DNA of 64,000 nt from an uncultured Psychrosphaera sp. (GCF_947500655.1 NZ_CANMSK010000022.1:1-64000), one strand, 5' to 3'; shown: positions 47,200 to 61,593, counted from the first letter of the stretch. Numbers and translations are program-made. The notes: generated by a model not told the origin, from the letters alone.

Positions 47200-48003
47200 A
47201 TGACCAACAGCCCAGTTATCCTTAAAGTTACAGATAATGGTATTGCTACTGTTAGCTTAAATAGACCAGATAAGTTAAATGCACTGGATATTGATATGTT
47301 TTTAGCTATCAAAAAAACAGTTACATCACTTAAAAAAAACAAACATATCCGTGTCGTGATCTTAACAGGCGAAGGTCCTGACTTTTGTAGCGGGCTAGAT
47401 GTTAAATCAGTAATGAGTAAGCCATCATCCGCACTCAAATTATTATTTAAATGGTTGCCTGGTAATAGTAACTTAGCGCAAAAAGTAACAAGTATGTGGC
47501 GTGAATTAAATATGCCTGTTATTGCAGCCTTACATGGTCGTTGTTGGGGAGGAGGCTTGCAAATAGCATTAGGTGCCGACTTTAGAATTGCACAGCCTGA
47601 CGCCAATTTAAGTATTATGGAAAGCAAATGGGGCCTTATCCCAGATATGGCTGGTAATACTCAAATAAGAAAGCTGATGCCAATTGATGTTGCAATGAAA
47701 CTGACTATGACCGCAGAAGTCCTCAGTGCTGAAGAAGCTTTACGATATAACCTAGTCACTGAAGTAAACGATTCTGCATTAGATAGAGCAAATGAATTAG
47801 CCTTAACATTAATCGACAAGTCTCCTGATGTATTGGCTGGTGTTAAAAAACTATTTAATCAAAACTGGAGTAGCTCAGACAGAACTTTTTTTGCTAAAGA
47901 GAGTTGGTATCAAGTAAAGATCTTAGCTGGCAAGAATCAAAAAATTGCGACAAAAAAAGCACTTGGAAAAGATGCGCAATACAAGACTAGAATGCGTTGG
48001 TGA
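47200..48003 (+). CDS. Crotonase / enoyl-CoA hydratase family protein
   Basis: A 267-residue cytoplasmic enzyme of the crotonase fold. LNRPDKLNALDIDMF, GPDFCSGLDVKSV, AALHGRCWGGGLQIALGADFRIA (oxyanion hole) and ESKWGLIPDMAG are present. A glutamate of the hydratase pair lies in ESKWG; the other position is not clear, so hydratase and isomerase activities both remain possible. It stands alone between two terminators, so its substrate cannot be inferred from neighbours. Confidence 0.9.
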   Translation: MTNSPVILKVTDNGIATVSLNRPDKLNALDIDMFLAIKKTVTSLKKNKHIRVVILTGEGPDFCSGLDVKSVMSKPSSALKLLFKWLPGNSNLAQKVTSMWRELNMPVIAALHGRCWGGGLQIALGADFRIAQPDANLSIMESKWGLIPDMAGNTQIRKLMPIDVAMKLTMTAEVLSAEEALRYNLVTEVNDSALDRANELALTLIDKSPDVLAGVKKLFNQNWSSSDRTFFAKESWYQVKILAGKNQKIATKKALGKDAQYKTRMRW

Positions 48004-48049
48004 TCAAATACGTTAATTCCGATTGCATTAAATATAAATTACAGGCAAT

Positions 48050-48077
48050 AAAAAAGGTCACCTAAGTGACCTTTTTT
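48050..48077. terminator. Bidirectional terminator between the crotonase gene and tuf
   Basis: AAAAAAGGTCAC and GTGACCTTTTTT pair around CTAA. It serves the plus-strand crotonase gene and the minus-strand str operon. Confidence 0.93.
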
Positions 48078-48097
48078 CAATTAAGACTTACTCTTAA

Positions 48098-49282
48098 TTA
48101 AGCTATTACTGATGCTACAACACCAGCGCCAACTGTACGTCCGCCTTCACGAATAGCGAAACGTAAACCTTCGTCCATCGCGATAGGAGCTATTAACTCT
48201 ACTACCATCTTGATGTTATCACCAGGCATTACCATTTCTACGCCTTCAGGAAGCTCTACAGCACCTGTTACGTCAGTTGTACGGAAGTAGAACTGTGGAC
48301 GGTAACCTTTGAAGAATGGAGTGTGACGTCCGCCTTCTTCTTTAGATAACACGTAAACTTCTGATTCAAATTTAGTATGAGGCTGGATTGAACCAGGCTT
48401 CGCTAATACTTGACCACGTTCAACTTCTTCACGTTTTGTACCACGTAATAATGCACCAATGTTCTCACCTGCACGACCTTCGTCAAGCAACTTACGGAAC
48501 ATTTCTACACCTGTACAAGTGGTTGTTTGAGTTTCTTTAATACCAATGATCTCTACTGTATCACCAGTGTTAACGATACCTTGCTCAACACGACCTGTTA
48601 CTACTGTACCACGACCTGAAATTGAGAATACGTCTTCGATAGGCATAATGAATGGCTTATCGATATCACGCTTAGGCTCTGGAATATAAGTATCTAGAGC
48701 TTCTGCAAGTTCAATGATTTTTGCTTCCCAATCTGCTTCGCCTTCTAACGCTTTAAGCGCAGAACCTTGGATTAATGGTAAATCATCACCAGGGAAGTCA
48801 TATTCAGAAAGAAGTTCACGAACTTCCATTTCTACTAATTCGATTAGCTCTTCATCATCAACCATGTCACATTTGTTCATGAATACGATGATGTAAGGTA
48901 CGCCAACCTGACGAGAAAGTAGGATGTGCTCACGAGTTTGAGGCATAGGGCCGTCAGTCGCTGCTACTACTAAGATAGCTCCGTCCATTTGCGCAGCACC
49001 AGTGATCATGTTTTTAACATAATCCGCGTGACCTGGGCAATCTACGTGTGCGTAGTGACGAGATGGAGTGTCATACTCGATGTGAGAAGTATTAATTGTA
49101 ATACCACGTTCGCGCTCTTCAGGAGCGTTATCGATTTGTGCGAAATCTCTTGATTCGCCACCGTATGTTTTACTTAATACTGCAGAAATTGCTGCTGTTA
49201 AAGTAGTTTTACCGTGGTCAACGTGACCGATTGTGCCAACATTTACATGTGGTTTAGTACGTTCAAACTTTTCTCTAGCCAT
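48098..49282 (-). CDS. tuf: Elongation factor Tu
   Basis: A 394-residue GTPase that delivers aminoacyl-tRNA to the ribosome. [10 protein letters not shown], the [26 protein letters not shown] switch region and NKCD are intact; length equals that of E. coli EF-Tu. An AAGGAA site precedes the ATG. It is the last gene of the rpsL-rpsG-fusA-tuf operon. Confidence 0.99.
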   Translation of the reverse strand: MAREKFERTKPHVNVGTIGHVDHGKTTLTAAISAVLSKTYGGESRDFAQIDNAPEERERGITINTSHIEYDTPSRHYAHVDCPGHADYVKNMITGAAQMDGAILVVAATDGPMPQTREHILLSRQVGVPYIIVFMNKCDMVDDEELIELVEMEVRELLSEYDFPGDDLPLIQGSALKALEGEADWEAKIIELAEALDTYIPEPKRDIDKPFIMPIEDVFSISGRGTVVTGRVEQGIVNTGDTVEIIGIKETQTTTCTGVEMFRKLLDEGRAGENIGALLRGTKREEVERGQVLAKPGSIQPHTKFESEVYVLSKEEGGRHTPFFKGYRPQFYFRTTDVTGAVELPEGVEMVMPGDNIKMVVELIAPIAMDEGLRFAIREGGRTVGAGVVASVIA

Positions 49283-49341
49283 TTTTAAGTTTCCTTAAAT
49301 TAAATACAACCATAATAGGTCATTGATTCAAAAATAATTAA

Positions 49342-51444
49342 TTATCTACGCGCAGACATAATTTTGTCTGCTACATTATTTGGTGCTTCACTGTACTTCA
49401 AAAACTCCATAGAGTATGAAGCACGCCCCTGAGTTGCACTACGCAAATCAGTTGAGTACCCAAACATTTCTGCTAGTGGCACTTGAGCTTTAATAGCTTT
49501 AAGGCCAGCAGGTGCTTCATCCATTCCATCGATCATTCCACGACGGCGGTTTAAATCACCTACAACATCACCCATTGAAGATTCTGGCGTTATAACCTCG
49601 ACTTTCATCATAGGTTCTAACAGTTTTGGAGTCGCGTCCAAAGCACCATCTCTAAATGCCATCGAAGCAGCGATTTTAAACGCCATTTCGTTAGAATCTA
49701 CATCATGAAATGAGCCATCATATAATGTGGCTTTTACACCTAGCACAGGATAACCAGCAAGAACACCACTCTTCATCTGCTCTTTGATACCTTGATCAAT
49801 AGCAGGAATGAATTCCTTAGGTACTGTACCCCCTACAGTTTCGTCAACGAAAATATAAGGTTCATCACTTTCAATGTCTATTGGTTCTAGCTTCAGCCAA
49901 ACATGACCATATTGTCCACGGCCAACTGACTGACGTTCAAATTTACCTTCAACTTTAACGGTAGAGGTTATGCACTCACGATACGCCACTTGTGGCTTAC
50001 CTACATTACACTCTACACTAAATTCCCGACGCATACGGTCGACAATTATGTCTAAGTGAAGCTCACCCATTCCTGAGATAATGATTTGACCCGATTCTTC
50101 GTCAGTTTCGACTTTGAATGACGGGTCTTCAGCCGCTAATTTACTTAGCGCCACAGCCATTTTCTCTTGATCAGGTTGTGATCTTGGTTCTACTGCTATT
50201 GAGATTACAGGTTCTGGAAACTCCATACGCTCAAGCGTAATCTTGTGATCAGGGTCACATAATGTGTCACCTGTAGTCACTTGTTTCAGACCAACTGCAG
50301 CAGCAATATCTCCCGCGCGTACTTCTTTAATTTCTTCGCGGTTATTTGAGTGCATCTGTACGATGCGCCCAAAACGTTCTTTTTTGAATTTAATTGGATT
50401 GTAAACACTGTCACCAGTTTGTACAACACCAGAATAAACTCTGAAAAACGTCAAGGTACCAACAAACGGGTCTGTGGCTATCTTAAATGCCAAAGCAGCA
50501 AAAGGTGCTTTGTCGTCCGCTGGACGTTCACCAACAGTTCCGTCTTCATTAATACCAGTTATAGCTGGAACTTGAGTAGGCGCTGGCAAGTATTCGACAA
50601 CCATATCTAATACTGCTTGCACACCCTTGTTCTTAAATGCTGAACCACAAGCACAAAGTACAATCTCATTTTTTAATGTTCTTTCACGTAGGCCGAATTT
50701 AATTTCGTCTTCGGTTAACTCTTCACCTTCAAGATACTTGTCCATCAATTCATCAGTAGCTTCAGCAGCAGATTCAATCAACTCTTGTCGATATTCTTCT
50801 GCTTCTTCAACTAACTCTGAAGGAATGTCTTCATAAGTAAAACTCATACCTTGATCAGCTTCGTTCCAGTTGATGGCCTTCATTTTAATGAGGTCAACAA
50901 CACCTTGGAAATTATCTTCAGAACCTATAGGTAATTGAACAGGAACTGGCACAGCCCCTAGACGGTCTTTAATTTGACCAACTACGGAATAAAAATCAGC
51001 ACCGGTGCGATCCATTTTATTAACAAATACCATGCGAGGCACTTTGTATTTGTCTGCTTGACGCCAAACTGTTTCAGTTTGAGGTTGTACACCCGAAGAT
51101 GCACATAACACCACAACAGCGCCATCAAGAACTCGTAGAGAACGTTCAACTTCAATAGTGAAGTCAACGTGCCCAGGAGTATCAATAATGTTTACTCTGT
51201 GTTCGTCAAACTGAGAATCCATTCCCTTCCAAAAACAAGTGGTAGCGGCAGACGTGATAGTAATACCACGTTCCTGCTCTTGCTCCATCCAGTCCATGGT
51301 CGCGGCGCCGTCGTGTACTTCACCGATTTTGTGAGAAATACCGGTATAAAAAAGTACACGCTCCGTTGTCGTAGTTTTACCTGCGTCTACATGAGCTACA
51401 ATACCGATGTTACGATAACGCTCAATAGGAGTCTTACGAGCCAT
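49342..51444 (-). CDS. fusA: Elongation factor G (str operon copy)
   Basis: A 700-residue GTPase that drives ribosome translocation and, with RRF, recycling. [45 protein letters not shown] and the domain IV loop [23 protein letters not shown] are typical. It lies between rpsG and tuf. It is the canonical copy; a divergent paralogue is at 42911-45007. Confidence 0.98.
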   Translation of the reverse strand: MARKTPIERYRNIGIVAHVDAGKTTTTERVLFYTGISHKIGEVHDGAATMDWMEQEQERGITITSAATTCFWKGMDSQFDEHRVNIIDTPGHVDFTIEVERSLRVLDGAVVVLCASSGVQPQTETVWRQADKYKVPRMVFVNKMDRTGADFYSVVGQIKDRLGAVPVPVQLPIGSEDNFQGVVDLIKMKAINWNEADQGMSFTYEDIPSELVEEAEEYRQELIESAAEATDELMDKYLEGEELTEDEIKFGLRERTLKNEIVLCACGSAFKNKGVQAVLDMVVEYLPAPTQVPAITGINEDGTVGERPADDKAPFAALAFKIATDPFVGTLTFFRVYSGVVQTGDSVYNPIKFKKERFGRIVQMHSNNREEIKEVRAGDIAAAVGLKQVTTGDTLCDPDHKITLERMEFPEPVISIAVEPRSQPDQEKMAVALSKLAAEDPSFKVETDEESGQIIISGMGELHLDIIVDRMRREFSVECNVGKPQVAYRECITSTVKVEGKFERQSVGRGQYGHVWLKLEPIDIESDEPYIFVDETVGGTVPKEFIPAIDQGIKEQMKSGVLAGYPVLGVKATLYDGSFHDVDSNEMAFKIAASMAFRDGALDATPKLLEPMMKVEVITPESSMGDVVGDLNRRRGMIDGMDEAPAGLKAIKAQVPLAEMFGYSTDLRSATQGRASYSMEFLKYSEAPNNVADKIMSARR

Positions 51445-51480
51445 AAATTCCTCTTACCTGTTCCAGATATATAATGTTTT

Positions 51481-51987
<507 letters not shown>

Positions 51988-52028
51988 CTAATAAATTAAG
52001 TTTGCTTGGCCTTACTAACGGAGAACCG

Positions 52029-52403
52029 TTAAGACTTCGGTTTCTTCGCGCCGTATTTAGAACGGGCTTGTTTACGATCGTTAACACCTGAACAATCTAG
52101 CGCACCACGTACTGTGTGGAAACGCACACCTGGTAGATCTTTAACACGACCACCACGGATCAAGATCACACTGTGCTCTTGTAGATTGTGGCCTTCACCA
52201 CCGATGTAAGATGTTACTTCGTTACCATTAGTTAGACGAACACGAGCTACTTTACGTAGTGCAGAGTTCGGCTTCTTAGGTGTTGTTGTATAAACACGAG
52301 TACATACACCACGTCTTTGAGGACATGCGTCCAAAGCTTCAGACATATTACGTTTTGTCTTTTGCTGACGAGGTTTACGTACCAACTGGTTAATAGTTGC
52401 CAT
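52029..52403 (-). CDS. rpsL: 30S ribosomal protein S12
   Basis: A 124-residue protein of the decoding centre. [18 protein letters not shown] and [17 protein letters not shown] are present with the lysines whose mutation gives streptomycin resistance in the wild-type state. AGGAGC precedes the ATG. First gene of the str operon. Confidence 0.99.
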   Translation of the reverse strand: MATINQLVRKPRQQKTKRNMSEALDACPQRRGVCTRVYTTTPKKPNSALRKVARVRLTNGNEVTSYIGGEGHNLQEHSVILIRGGRVKDLPGVRFHTVRGALDCSGVNDRKQARSKYGAKKPKS

Positions 52404-52478
52404 TTAAAGCTCCTGATTAGTTGATTTACTACCCATTTCGGCGCACAAACGCGCCTCCCCTATAATTAGGGGTGGCGT

Positions 52479-52507
52479 ATTCTAATGCTCAGTATTTCAC
52501 CTGTCAA
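52479..52507 (-). promoter_or_regulatory. Sigma70 promoter of the str operon
   Basis: On the minus strand TTGACA (perfect) and TAGAAT are separated by 17 bases, followed by a GC-rich discriminator (ACGCC). The start would be about 70 bases upstream of rpsL; the leader contains two small hairpins (CCCCT...AGGGG and GCGCG...GCGC). Confidence 0.88.
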
Positions 52508-52603
52508 GTCAGTACTATAGGCCATTTCGCTGAAACGCCCATATCTAGGGCTTTGTTGCCAAAATTTAAATATATATTTAATTATTAAATTATTTTTAGG
52601 TAT

Positions 52604-52631
52604 AAAAAAACCCGCTAAAAGCGGGTTTTTA
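52604..52631 (-). terminator. Intrinsic terminator of rpoC
   Basis: AACCCGC and GCGGGTT pair around a five-base loop with T-rich flanks on both strands. It lies 17 bases after the rpoC stop and separates the rpoBC unit from the str operon. Confidence 0.92.
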
Positions 52632-52647
52632 TTATTTTAACGAGTGA

Positions 52648-55600
52648 TTATTCAGCGTTTAACGCATCTGCTAATGCTTGTTCAGCATCAACTGCAGTCA
52701 CGGTTTCTGTTTCAGCTGCCTCATCAAAAGCTTTGGCTGCCGCAGCTTTATCTAAGTGATAGCTAAAACCAGTACCTGCTGGAATTAATCGACCAACAAT
52801 TACGTTTTCTTTAAGACCACGTAATTTATCACGTTTTCCACCAACAGCAGCTTCTGTAAGTACTCTTGTTGTTTCTTGGAAAGACGCCGCTGATATAAAT
52901 GATTCAGTAGACAATGATGCTTTAGTTATACCTAAAAGATCACGGTTGAATTTAACTAAATCTTTACCTTCTGCTTTTAATGCACGGTTCGCAATTTTAA
53001 CTTTAGATACTTCAACCTGCTCTCCAACTAGGAACTCAGACTGACCTGCATCAGTGATAATTGCTTTACGTAACATTTGACGACAGATAGCTTCGATGTG
53101 CTTGTCGTTAATTTTTACACCTTGTAAGCGGTATACTTCTTGAACTTCATTAACTATAAAGTTCGAGAATGCAGTAATACCACGTAGACGTAGGATGTCA
53201 TGCGGAGCCTCTGGGCCATCCGCAATAACTTCACCAGTATAAACTGATTCACCTTCGTACACGTTAAGCTGACGCCATTTAGGGATCATCTCTTCGTGTG
53301 CTTCGCCTTCAACAGGAGTAATAACTAAACGTTTTTTACCTTTAGTTTCTTTACCGTAACTAATGGTACCGCTGATCTCTGCAAGAATAGCTGGTTCTTT
53401 TGGTTTACGAGCTTCAAACAAATCGGCTACGCGAGGTAGACCACCTGTAATGTCTCGAGTTTTTGAACCTTCTTGAGGAATACGCGCTAGTACATCACCT
53501 GGAACAACAGAAGCACCATCTTTTGCTTCAATTGTAGTAAATGAAGGTAAACGAATTTCCTGTATACCAGACTCACCAGAATCAACAATTAACTTAGGCT
53601 CTTTAGCGTTAGCTAAAGATAAATCTTTAACAACCGTACGAGTCAAACCAGTTAATTCATCTGTTTGTACTTCTGTATTCGCTTCTTCAACGTCAGAGAA
53701 CTGAATCTTAGCAGCACGTTCAACAATAATTGGATGTGAATGCGGGTCCCAGTTAGCAACTGTATCGTTACCTTTAACTTCAGCACCATCAGCAATCGTC
53801 ATTACAGCACCGTAAGGTAGCTTGTAACGCTCTTTTTCACGACCTTGGTCGTCAATGATAGTAACTTCAGCAGAACGAGAAGTGATAACTAGTTTGCCGT
53901 CTGCATTAGTAACGTGTTTTGCATTATGAAGACGAACGGTACCGTCACTCTTAACTTGAACACTGTTAGCTGCAGATGCTCTAGATGCGGCACCACCGAT
54001 ATGGAACGTACGCATCGTAAGCTGTGTACCTGGTTCACCAATTGATTGTGCTGCAATAACACCTACTGCCTCACCTTGGTTAATCAAGTGACCACGAGCC
54101 AAGTCACGTCCGTAACAAGCTGCACAAACACCAAAGTCATTCTCACAAGTAATGATTGAACGAACTTCAACTTCATCAACTGAGTTCTCTTCTAAAAGGT
54201 CACACAGTTTTTCGTCTAGCATTATTCCAGCTTCAACTAAAACAGTTTTAGTTTTTGGAATAACAATATCTTTAAGTACAACACGACCTAATACACGTTC
54301 GCGTAATGGCTCAACAACATCACCGCCTTCAATAAGAGGTTTCATTGTTATGCCTTCTTCAGTTCCACAGTCATGTGCTGTGATAACCAAATCTTGGCCA
54401 ACATCTACTAGACGACGAGTTAAGTAACCCGAGTTAGCTGTTTTAAGTGCGGTATCCGCCAAACCTTTACGCGCACCGTGAGTAGAGATGAAGTACTGTA
54501 GTACGTTCAAACCTTCACGGAAGTTTGCTGTGATTGGCGTTTCGATGATTGAACCGTCTGGTTTTGCCATCAAGCCACGCATACCAGCTAACTGACGTAT
54601 CTGAGCGGCACTACCACGAGCACCAGAGTCAGCCATCATAAATACGCTGTTAAACGAAGGTTGAGTTTCAGTTACACCATCACGATTAACAACTTGTTCA
54701 GTAGATAAGTTGTCCATCATCGCTTTTGAAACTTTTTCATTAGCAGTTGACCAGATATCGATAACTTTATTGTATTTCTCACCAGCTGTTACTAGACCTT
54801 GTTGGAACTGGTCTTGTATTTCAGCAACTTCTGCTTGTGAGTCTTCAATAATTTCATGTTTCGCATCAGGAATAACTAAATCATCAATACCAATTGAGTT
54901 ACCCGCTAACATCGCGTAGTGGAAACCGGTATACATGATTTGGTCTGCAAACATTACTGTGTCTTTAATACCAAGACGACGGTAACATTCGTTGATCAAC
55001 ATTGAGATTTGTTTTTTACCAATTGCTTGGTTCATCAAATCGAAAGGGAAACCTTCAGGCGCAATCATAGATAAAATAGCACGACCAACCGTAGTATCTT
55101 TAATTGAAGTGACATTGGTACGAGTACCGTCTTCTGCAATTACAACTTCAGTCATACGAACTTTTACACGTGCGTGTAAGTCTGCACAACCGGTACGGTA
55201 AGCTTTCTCAGCTTCTTTTTTATCTTTGAAGATTGAACCTTCGCCTTTAGCATTTACTCTGTCACGAGACATATAATAAATACCTAATACAACGTCCTGT
55301 GAAGGAACGATGATTGGTTCACCATTAGCTGGTGATAAGATATTATTTGTCGACATCATTAACGCACGAGCTTCTAATTGAGCTTCAAGTGTTAATGGAA
55401 CGTGAACAGCCATTTGGTCACCATCGAAGTCGGCGTTATATGCCGCACAAACTAATGGATGCAATTGGATTGCCTTACCTTCGATAAGAACAGGTTCAAA
55501 CGCTTGGATACCAAGTCTATGAAGAGTTGGTGCACGGTTAAGCATTACCGGATGTTGACGGATAACTTCATCTAAGATATCCCAAACTTCTGGCGCTTCA

Positions 55601-56808
55601 CGCTCTACCATTTTCTTCGCAGCTTTGATTGTCGTTGCCATACCACGTAGTTCTAATTTTCCGTAGATAAATGGTTTGAATAATTCAAGTGCCATTTTCT
55701 TAGGTAGACCACATTGTTGTAGCTTAAGCGTAGGACCAACTGTGATTACAGAACGACCTGAGTAATCAACACGTTTACCTAGTAGATTCTGACGGAAACG
55801 ACCTTGCTTACCTTTGATCATATCAGCCAAAGATTTAAGAGGACGTTTGTTAGAACCAGTAATCGCACGACCACGACGACCATTATCTAGTAATGCATCA
55901 ACCGCTTCTTGTAACATACGTTTTTCGTTACGCACGATAATATCAGGCGCAGCTAAGTCTAATAGACGTTTCAAACGGTTGTTACGGTTGATTACACGAC
56001 GATATAAGTCATTCAAATCAGACGTAGCAAAACGACCGCCATCTAGAGGTACTAGTGGACGTAAATCTGGTGGTAAAACAGGAAGAACTGTCATAACCAT
56101 CCATTCTGGACGGTTACCTGAGTTACAAAATGCTTCCATCAATTTCAGACGTTTTGTTAATTTTTTACGCTTAGTTTCAGAAGTTACCGTTGGTAATTCT
56201 TCTTTCATTTCAGCATATTCTTGATTGATATCGATATCTTTAAGAAGTTCAAAAACGGCTTCAGCACCCATTTTCGCTTCAAATTCATCGCCATGTTCTT
56301 CCAATGCATCTAAATATTCTTCTTCAGATAACATTTGGCCTTTTTCAAGAGTCGTCATGCCAGATTCTGTAACAGCATAAGATTCAAAATAAAGAACACG
56401 TTCAATATCACGCAATGTCATATCTAGCATTAAACCAATACGCGACGGTAATGATTTTAAGAACCAAATATGTGCAACTGGGCTTGCTAATTCAATGTGG
56501 CCCATACGTTCACGACGAACTTTGGTAAGCGTTACTTCTACGCCACATTTTTCACAAATTACACCACGGTGTTTAAGACGTTTGTATTTACCACATAAAC
56601 ACTCATAGTCTTTAACTGGGCCGAAGATACGAGCACAGAATAAACCATCACGTTCTGGTTTGAACGTACGATAGTTAATTGTTTCTGGCTTTTTAACTTC
56701 ACCAAATGACCAAGAACGAACAACGTCTGGTGACGCTAGGCCGATTCTAATTGAATCGAACTCTTCGCTCTTGTTTTGTTGTTTCAAAAACTTAAGTAAG
56801 TCTTTCAC
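52648..56808 (-). CDS. rpoC: RNA polymerase subunit beta-prime
   Basis: About 1386 residues from a GTG at 56808, which matches the start of E. coli RpoC (KDLLKFL) and has AGGAG seven bases upstream; an ATG at 56835 would add nine residues before the ribosome binding site. The zinc-binding [20 protein letters not shown], the catalytic [12 protein letters not shown] with its three aspartates, the trigger loop and bridge helix are complete, as is the second zinc site. Confidence 0.98.
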   Translation of the reverse strand: MKDLLKFLKQQNKSEEFDSIRIGLASPDVVRSWSFGEVKKPETINYRTFKPERDGLFCARIFGPVKDYECLCGKYKRLKHRGVICEKCGVEVTLTKVRRERMGHIELASPVAHIWFLKSLPSRIGLMLDMTLRDIERVLYFESYAVTESGMTTLEKGQMLSEEEYLDALEEHGDEFEAKMGAEAVFELLKDIDINQEYAEMKEELPTVTSETKRKKLTKRLKLMEAFCNSGNRPEWMVMTVLPVLPPDLRPLVPLDGGRFATSDLNDLYRRVINRNNRLKRLLDLAAPDIIVRNEKRMLQEAVDALLDNGRRGRAITGSNKRPLKSLADMIKGKQGRFRQNLLGKRVDYSGRSVITVGPTLKLQQCGLPKKMALELFKPFIYGKLELRGMATTIKAAKKMVEREAPEVWDILDEVIRQHPVMLNRAPTLHRLGIQAFEPVLIEGKAIQLHPLVCAAYNADFDGDQMAVHVPLTLEAQLEARALMMSTNNILSPANGEPIIVPSQDVVLGIYYMSRDRVNAKGEGSIFKDKKEAEKAYRTGCADLHARVKVRMTEVVIAEDGTRTNVTSIKDTTVGRAILSMIAPEGFPFDLMNQAIGKKQISMLINECYRRLGIKDTVMFADQIMYTGFHYAMLAGNSIGIDDLVIPDAKHEIIEDSQAEVAEIQDQFQQGLVTAGEKYNKVIDIWSTANEKVSKAMMDNLSTEQVVNRDGVTETQPSFNSVFMMADSGARGSAAQIRQLAGMRGLMAKPDGSIIETPITANFREGLNVLQYFISTHGARKGLADTALKTANSGYLTRRLVDVGQDLVITAHDCGTEEGITMKPLIEGGDVVEPLRERVLGRVVLKDIVIPKTKTVLVEAGIMLDEKLCDLLEENSVDEVEVRSIITCENDFGVCAACYGRDLARGHLINQGEAVGVIAAQSIGEPGTQLTMRTFHIGGAASRASAANSVQVKSDGTVRLHNAKHVTNADGKLVITSRSAEVTIIDDQGREKERYKLPYGAVMTIADGAEVKGNDTVANWDPHSHPIIVERAAKIQFSDVEEANTEVQTDELTGLTRTVVKDLSLANAKEPKLIVDSGESGIQEIRLPSFTTIEAKDGASVVPGDVLARIPQEGSKTRDITGGLPRVADLFEARKPKEPAILAEISGTISYGKETKGKKRLVITPVEGEAHEEMIPKWRQLNVYEGESVYTGEVIADGPEAPHDILRLRGITAFSNFIVNEVQEVYRLQGVKINDKHIEAICRQMLRKAIITDAGQSEFLVGEQVEVSKVKIANRALKAEGKDLVKFNRDLLGITKASLSTESFISAASFQETTRVLTEAAVGGKRDKLRGLKENVIVGRLIPAGTGFSYHLDKAAAAKAFDEAAETETVTAVDAEQALADALNAE

Positions 56809-56903
56809 TTGTGTTCTCCTGTCGGAGTGAAACATTAGGGCGACTATTATTAGTACGCCCTACCACTCAATTTCTAAGAACTTAATCGGTTACCCGACTA
56901 AGA

Positions 56904-59900
56904 TTAATCTTCTTCCAGCTCGATGTTTAAACCTAACGAACGAATCTCTTTTAACAATACGTTAAACGATTCTGGTATCGCAGGTTCCATACGATGATCG
57001 CCGTCTACGATGTTTTTATACATCTTAGTACGACCATTAACGTCATCTGACTTAACAGTAAGCATTTCTTGAAGCGTGTAAGCAGCACCATAAGCTTCTA
57101 GTGCCCATACTTCCATCTCTCCGAAACGCTGACCACCAAACTGAGCTTTACCACCAAGTGGTTGCTGAGTTACTAGGCTATAAGAACCAGTAGAACGAGC
57201 ATGCATTTTGTCATCAACTAAGTGATTCAGTTTAAGCATATACATGTAACCAACCGTTACTTTACGCTCAAATGCATTACCAGTACGACCATCAAACAAT
57301 GTGAATTGTCCGCTGCGAGGCATGTCCGCTAGTTCAAATAAGTCTTTGATTTCTGATTCAGCTGCACCATCAAATACAGGTGTAGCAATCGGAACACCAG
57401 CACGTAAGTTTTGCGCTAAACGACGAACTTCATCATCAGTGAAACTTGCGATATCAACTTCTTGACGAGAAGTACCAGATGCATAGATCTTGCTCAAGAA
57501 TTCACGAATTTCGATTAATTCTTTTTGCTCTTTGATCATGCGATCTAATTTCTCACCTAAACCACGTGCAGCCATACCTAAATGTGTTTCTAGGATCTGA
57601 CCGACGTTCATACGAGATGGAACGCCCAGCGGGTTAAGTACGATATCTACAGGAGTACCAAATTCGTCATGTGGCATATCTTCAACAGGAACAATGGTAG
57701 ATATAACACCTTTGTTACCGTGACGACCGGCCATCTTATCACCAGGTTGAATACGACGTTTAACAGCTAGATATACTTTAACAATCTTAAGTACACCTGG
57801 TGCTAAATCATCACCTTGAGTGATTTTGCGACGCTTAACTTCATACTTTTTATCGTATTCCGTACGTAACTCTTCAAAGCTAGTAGCAAGTTGCTCTAAT
57901 TCTGATTGTTGAGTTTCGTCTTTTAAGCTTTGTTGGAATAACTTTTCGCCTTCCAATGTTGCTACTTTATCAGCATCAACACCGCCAGCTTTTAACAACT
58001 CACGAGTACGTGCATGTAAGTTATTCTCTAAGATCCTGAACTCTTCATTCAAATCTTTCTTAGCTTGCGCTAATTGCATAGCTTCAATGTCTAGTGCACG
58101 TTTGTCTTTTTCAACACCGTCTCTAGTAAACACCTGAACGTCAATAATAGTACCTGATACAGAGTTAGGTACACGTAAAGAACTGTCTTTAACGTCAGAT
58201 GCTTTTTCACCGAAAATAGCTCGTAAAAGTTTTTCTTCAGGCGTAAGTTGTGTTTCACCTTTAGGTGTCACTTTACCTACTAATATATCGCCGCCTTTAA
58301 CTTCAGCACCAATATAAACAACACCAGAATCATCAAGTTTACCAAGTGCTGATTCACCAACATTAGGAATATCAGAAGTAACTTCTTCAGGACCTAACTT
58401 AGTATCACGAGCCACACAGCTTAATTCTTGAATATGAATAGTTGTTAAACGATCTTCTTTAACTACACGTTCAGAAACAAGGATTGAATCTTCGAAGTTG
58501 TAACCATTCCAAGGCATGAACGCAACGCGCATGTTTTGACCAAGAGCTAATTCACCTAAATCTGTAGATGGACCGTCAGCCAAAATATCACCACGTTCAA
58601 CAGGCTCACCTGCACGAACAGTAGTACGTTGGTTAATACATGTGTTTTGGTTAGAGCGTGTGTATTTAGTTAAGTTATAAATGTCGATACCAGCTTCGCC
58701 GGCTGCACATTCGCTTTCGCTAACTTTAACAACAATACGTGAAGCATCAGCGTAGTCGATTACACCACCACGTTTAGCAACAACTGTTACACCTGAATCT
58801 TTTGCCACTACTGCTTCAACACCAGTACCAACTAACGGCTTATCAGCAATTAATGTTGGAACGGCTTGACGTTGCATGTTCGCACCCATTAGGGCACGGT
58901 TAGCATCATCGTGCTCAAGGAATGGAATTAAGCTTGCCGCAACAGATACAACCTGTTGAGGTGCCACGTCCATGTATTGAACTTGATCAATAGTAGTAAT
59001 TGTAAATTCGTTTTTGAAACGACATGGAACAAGTTCGTCAGTAAGACGATTATTTGCATCCATTTCAGCACTTGCCTGAGCGATAACAAACTTATCTTCT
59101 TCAATAGCTGATAAGTAGTCAATCTCACCCGTCACAACACCGTCAACAACACGACGATATGGCGTTTCTAGGAAACCGTAATGGTTTACTCGAGCAAATA
59201 TTGATAAAGAGTTTATTAGACCAATGTTTGGTCCCTCTGGTGTTTCGATTGGACAAACACGACCGTAGTGAGTCGGATGTACGTCTCGAACTTCAAAACC
59301 AGCTCTTTCACGTGTCAAACCACCTGGACCTAAAGCAGAAATACGACGTTTATGCGTCACTTCTGACAATGGGTTATTTTGGTCCATAAATTGTGATAAT
59401 TGGCTTGAACCGAAAAACTCTTTAATTGCCGCAGAAATAGGTTTTGCGTTAATTAAATCTTGTGGCGTTGTGCTATCTAAATCACCTAAGCTTAAACGTT
59501 CTTTAACAGCACGTTCAACACGGACTAGGCCAACACGGAATTGGTTTTCTGCCATTTCACCAACAGAACGTATACGACGGTTACCTAAATGGTCAATATC
59601 GTCTACATCACCTTTACCGTCACGGATACTAATAAGTACTTTCATAACATCAACGATGTCTTGTTTACTTAATGTACCTTCACCGACAAGATCTTCACGA
59701 GCAACACGACGGTTAAACTTCATTCGACCAACGCTTGATAAATCATAACGTTCTAGAGAGAAGAATAAGTTCTCGAATAAAGCTTCCGCAGAGTCTTTCG
59801 TTGGTGGCTCACCAGGACGCATCATGCGGTAAATTTCAACTAACGCTTCAAGGCGATTAGTAGAAGAATCTACGCGTAACGTATCTGATATATATGAACC

Positions 59901-60932
59901 ATGATCTAACTCATTGGTATAGATGATTTCAAATGAAGTATGTCCAGCTTCAGCCATTTTAGCTAAAAGCTCAAGACTGACTAGGTCATTTGCTTCCGCA
60001 ACAACTTCACCAGTTGACTCATCAACATAGTTTTTAGACAAAACTTTATCAATGATATATTCATGAGGAACTTCAATCTGTTTAATAGCAGATTTTTCCA
60101 TTGTGCGAATATGACGAGCAGTAATTCTGCGGCCTATTTCAACAATAACCTCACCAGCATCGTCTTTAATATCGAACAATGCGGTTTCACCACGTAAACG
60201 TGATGGTTGAAGTTCCATTAAGAATTTTTCATCTTTAATTTCAACAGAAATATTATCGTAGAATAAACCAAGAATTTCTTCTGTAGAATATTCTAATGCA
60301 CGTAACATGATTGAAGCCGGTAATTTACGACGACGATCTATACGAACAAATAAATTATCTTTTGGGTCAAACTCAAAGTCTAACCAAGAACCACGGTAAG
60401 GAATAACGCGAGCGTTATACAAAACTTTACCTGAAGAGTGCGTTTTACCTTTGTCATGATCAAAGAACACACCTGGAGAACGGTGTAACTGAGAAACGAT
60501 TACACGCTCAGTTCCATTTATTACAAATGTTCCGTTGTCCGTCATTAAAGGCATTTCGCCCATATAAACTTCTTGCTCTTTGATATCTTTAACAGTACCA
60601 GGAGCAGCTTCTTTATCCATAAGAACTAAACGAAGTTTTACGCGCAATGGAGCCGCGTATGTAACACCTCTAATTTGACATTCTTTCACGTCGAACACAG
60701 GTTCTCCAACGCGATAACTGACAAATTGTAATTCGGCGCTACCTGAATAGCTCTTAATAGGGAATACAGAACGGAAAGCCGCTTCTATACCATTGTTACC
60801 ATCTACGTCTGCTTGAATGAATTTATTGTACGATTCAAGCTGAACTTGTAGAAGATATGGCATGTCTAAAACGTGTTCACGTTTGCCAAAATCCTTACGA
60901 ATTCGTTTCTTTTCAGAATAAGAGTAAGCCAT
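56904..60932 (-). CDS. rpoB: RNA polymerase subunit beta
   Basis: A 1342-residue subunit, the same length as in E. coli. The rifampicin region [26 protein letters not shown] is entirely wild type. The [13 protein letters not shown] segment binds the beta-prime subunit and nucleotide. It is separated from rpoC by a short gap and from rplL by a leader that contains the attenuator. Confidence 0.99.
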   Translation of the reverse strand: MAYSYSEKKRIRKDFGKREHVLDMPYLLQVQLESYNKFIQADVDGNNGIEAAFRSVFPIKSYSGSAELQFVSYRVGEPVFDVKECQIRGVTYAAPLRVKLRLVLMDKEAAPGTVKDIKEQEVYMGEMPLMTDNGTFVINGTERVIVSQLHRSPGVFFDHDKGKTHSSGKVLYNARVIPYRGSWLDFEFDPKDNLFVRIDRRRKLPASIMLRALEYSTEEILGLFYDNISVEIKDEKFLMELQPSRLRGETALFDIKDDAGEVIVEIGRRITARHIRTMEKSAIKQIEVPHEYIIDKVLSKNYVDESTGEVVAEANDLVSLELLAKMAEAGHTSFEIIYTNELDHGSYISDTLRVDSSTNRLEALVEIYRMMRPGEPPTKDSAEALFENLFFSLERYDLSSVGRMKFNRRVAREDLVGEGTLSKQDIVDVMKVLISIRDGKGDVDDIDHLGNRRIRSVGEMAENQFRVGLVRVERAVKERLSLGDLDSTTPQDLINAKPISAAIKEFFGSSQLSQFMDQNNPLSEVTHKRRISALGPGGLTRERAGFEVRDVHPTHYGRVCPIETPEGPNIGLINSLSIFARVNHYGFLETPYRRVVDGVVTGEIDYLSAIEEDKFVIAQASAEMDANNRLTDELVPCRFKNEFTITTIDQVQYMDVAPQQVVSVAASLIPFLEHDDANRALMGANMQRQAVPTLIADKPLVGTGVEAVVAKDSGVTVVAKRGGVIDYADASRIVVKVSESECAAGEAGIDIYNLTKYTRSNQNTCINQRTTVRAGEPVERGDILADGPSTDLGELALGQNMRVAFMPWNGYNFEDSILVSERVVKEDRLTTIHIQELSCVARDTKLGPEEVTSDIPNVGESALGKLDDSGVVYIGAEVKGGDILVGKVTPKGETQLTPEEKLLRAIFGEKASDVKDSSLRVPNSVSGTIIDVQVFTRDGVEKDKRALDIEAMQLAQAKKDLNEEFRILENNLHARTRELLKAGGVDADKVATLEGEKLFQQSLKDETQQSELEQLATSFEELRTEYDKKYEVKRRKITQGDDLAPGVLKIVKVYLAVKRRIQPGDKMAGRHGNKGVISTIVPVEDMPHDEFGTPVDIVLNPLGVPSRMNVGQILETHLGMAARGLGEKLDRMIKEQKELIEIREFLSKIYASGTSRQEVDIASFTDDEVRRLAQNLRAGVPIATPVFDGAAESEIKDLFELADMPRSGQFTLFDGRTGNAFERKVTVGYMYMLKLNHLVDDKMHARSTGSYSLVTQQPLGGKAQFGGQRFGEMEVWALEAYGAAYTLQEMLTVKSDDVNGRTKMYKNIVDGDHRMEPAIPESFNVLLKEIRSLGLNIELEED

Positions 60933-61076
60933 GTGGTTCCTCAGCTTGCTGATTTTTGACCCTATATGCCTGCCAGTTACATACTTAGCAGACCACCTCT
61001 GACAATAAACACTTGTCTAGCAAGTAAGTTTTATCATCAAACTTTGCACTATAAATGTTTTATACAGATATAGCGC

Positions 61077-61105
61077 AAAAAGGCCGGTGATAATCATCAC
61101 CAGCC
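61077..61105 (-). terminator. Attenuator hairpin between rplL and rpoB
   Basis: On the minus strand GGCUGGUGAU and AUCACCGGCC pair (one G-U) around a four-base loop and are followed by UUUUU. It is placed exactly where E. coli has its rplL-rpoB attenuator, which lowers polymerase expression relative to ribosomal proteins. Confidence 0.85.
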
Positions 61106-61145
61106 TATGCCTAAAATTTAGGCAGATAATCTAACAAACGTTAGA

Positions 61146-61508
61146 TTATTTGATTTCAACAGTTGCGCCTGCTTCTTCAAGAGTAGCTTTAAGTTCTTCA
61201 GCTTCTCCTTTAGATACCGCTTCTTTAACTGCAACTGGAGCAGCTTCAACCATTGCTTTAGCTTCTTTCAGGCCAAGACCTGTAGCGCCACGTACTGCTT
61301 TGATAGCAGATACTTTATTTGGACCAGCAGCTGTAAGCATTACGTCAAATTCAGTTTGCTCTTCTGCAGATTCTGCAGCAGGACCAGCAGCAACAGCAGC
61401 AGCTGCAGTTACACCGAATTTTTCTTCCATTGCTTCAACTAGTTCAACAACTTGCATTACAGACATTTCTGCAACTGCGTCTAAGATTTGATCTTGAGTT
61501 ATAGACAT
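61146..61508 (-). CDS. rplL: 50S ribosomal protein L7/L12
   Basis: A 120-residue acidic stalk protein that recruits translation factors. The N-terminal dimerisation helices, Ala/Gly-rich hinge ([12 protein letters not shown]) and C-terminal [24 protein letters not shown] helices (with I and S variants) are typical. It is followed by the rpoB attenuator. Confidence 0.99.
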   Translation of the reverse strand: MSITQDQILDAVAEMSVMQVVELVEAMEEKFGVTAAAAVAAGPAAESAEEQTEFDVMLTAAGPNKVSAIKAVRGATGLGLKEAKAMVEAAPVAVKEAVSKGEAEELKATLEEAGATVEIK

Positions 61509-61593
61509 TTTTATCTTCCTAACTTAGTGAGCGAATTATTCGCTCTAATATACTTTCACCAAAAACTGCTTTATGTTTACGAATAAACAATAA

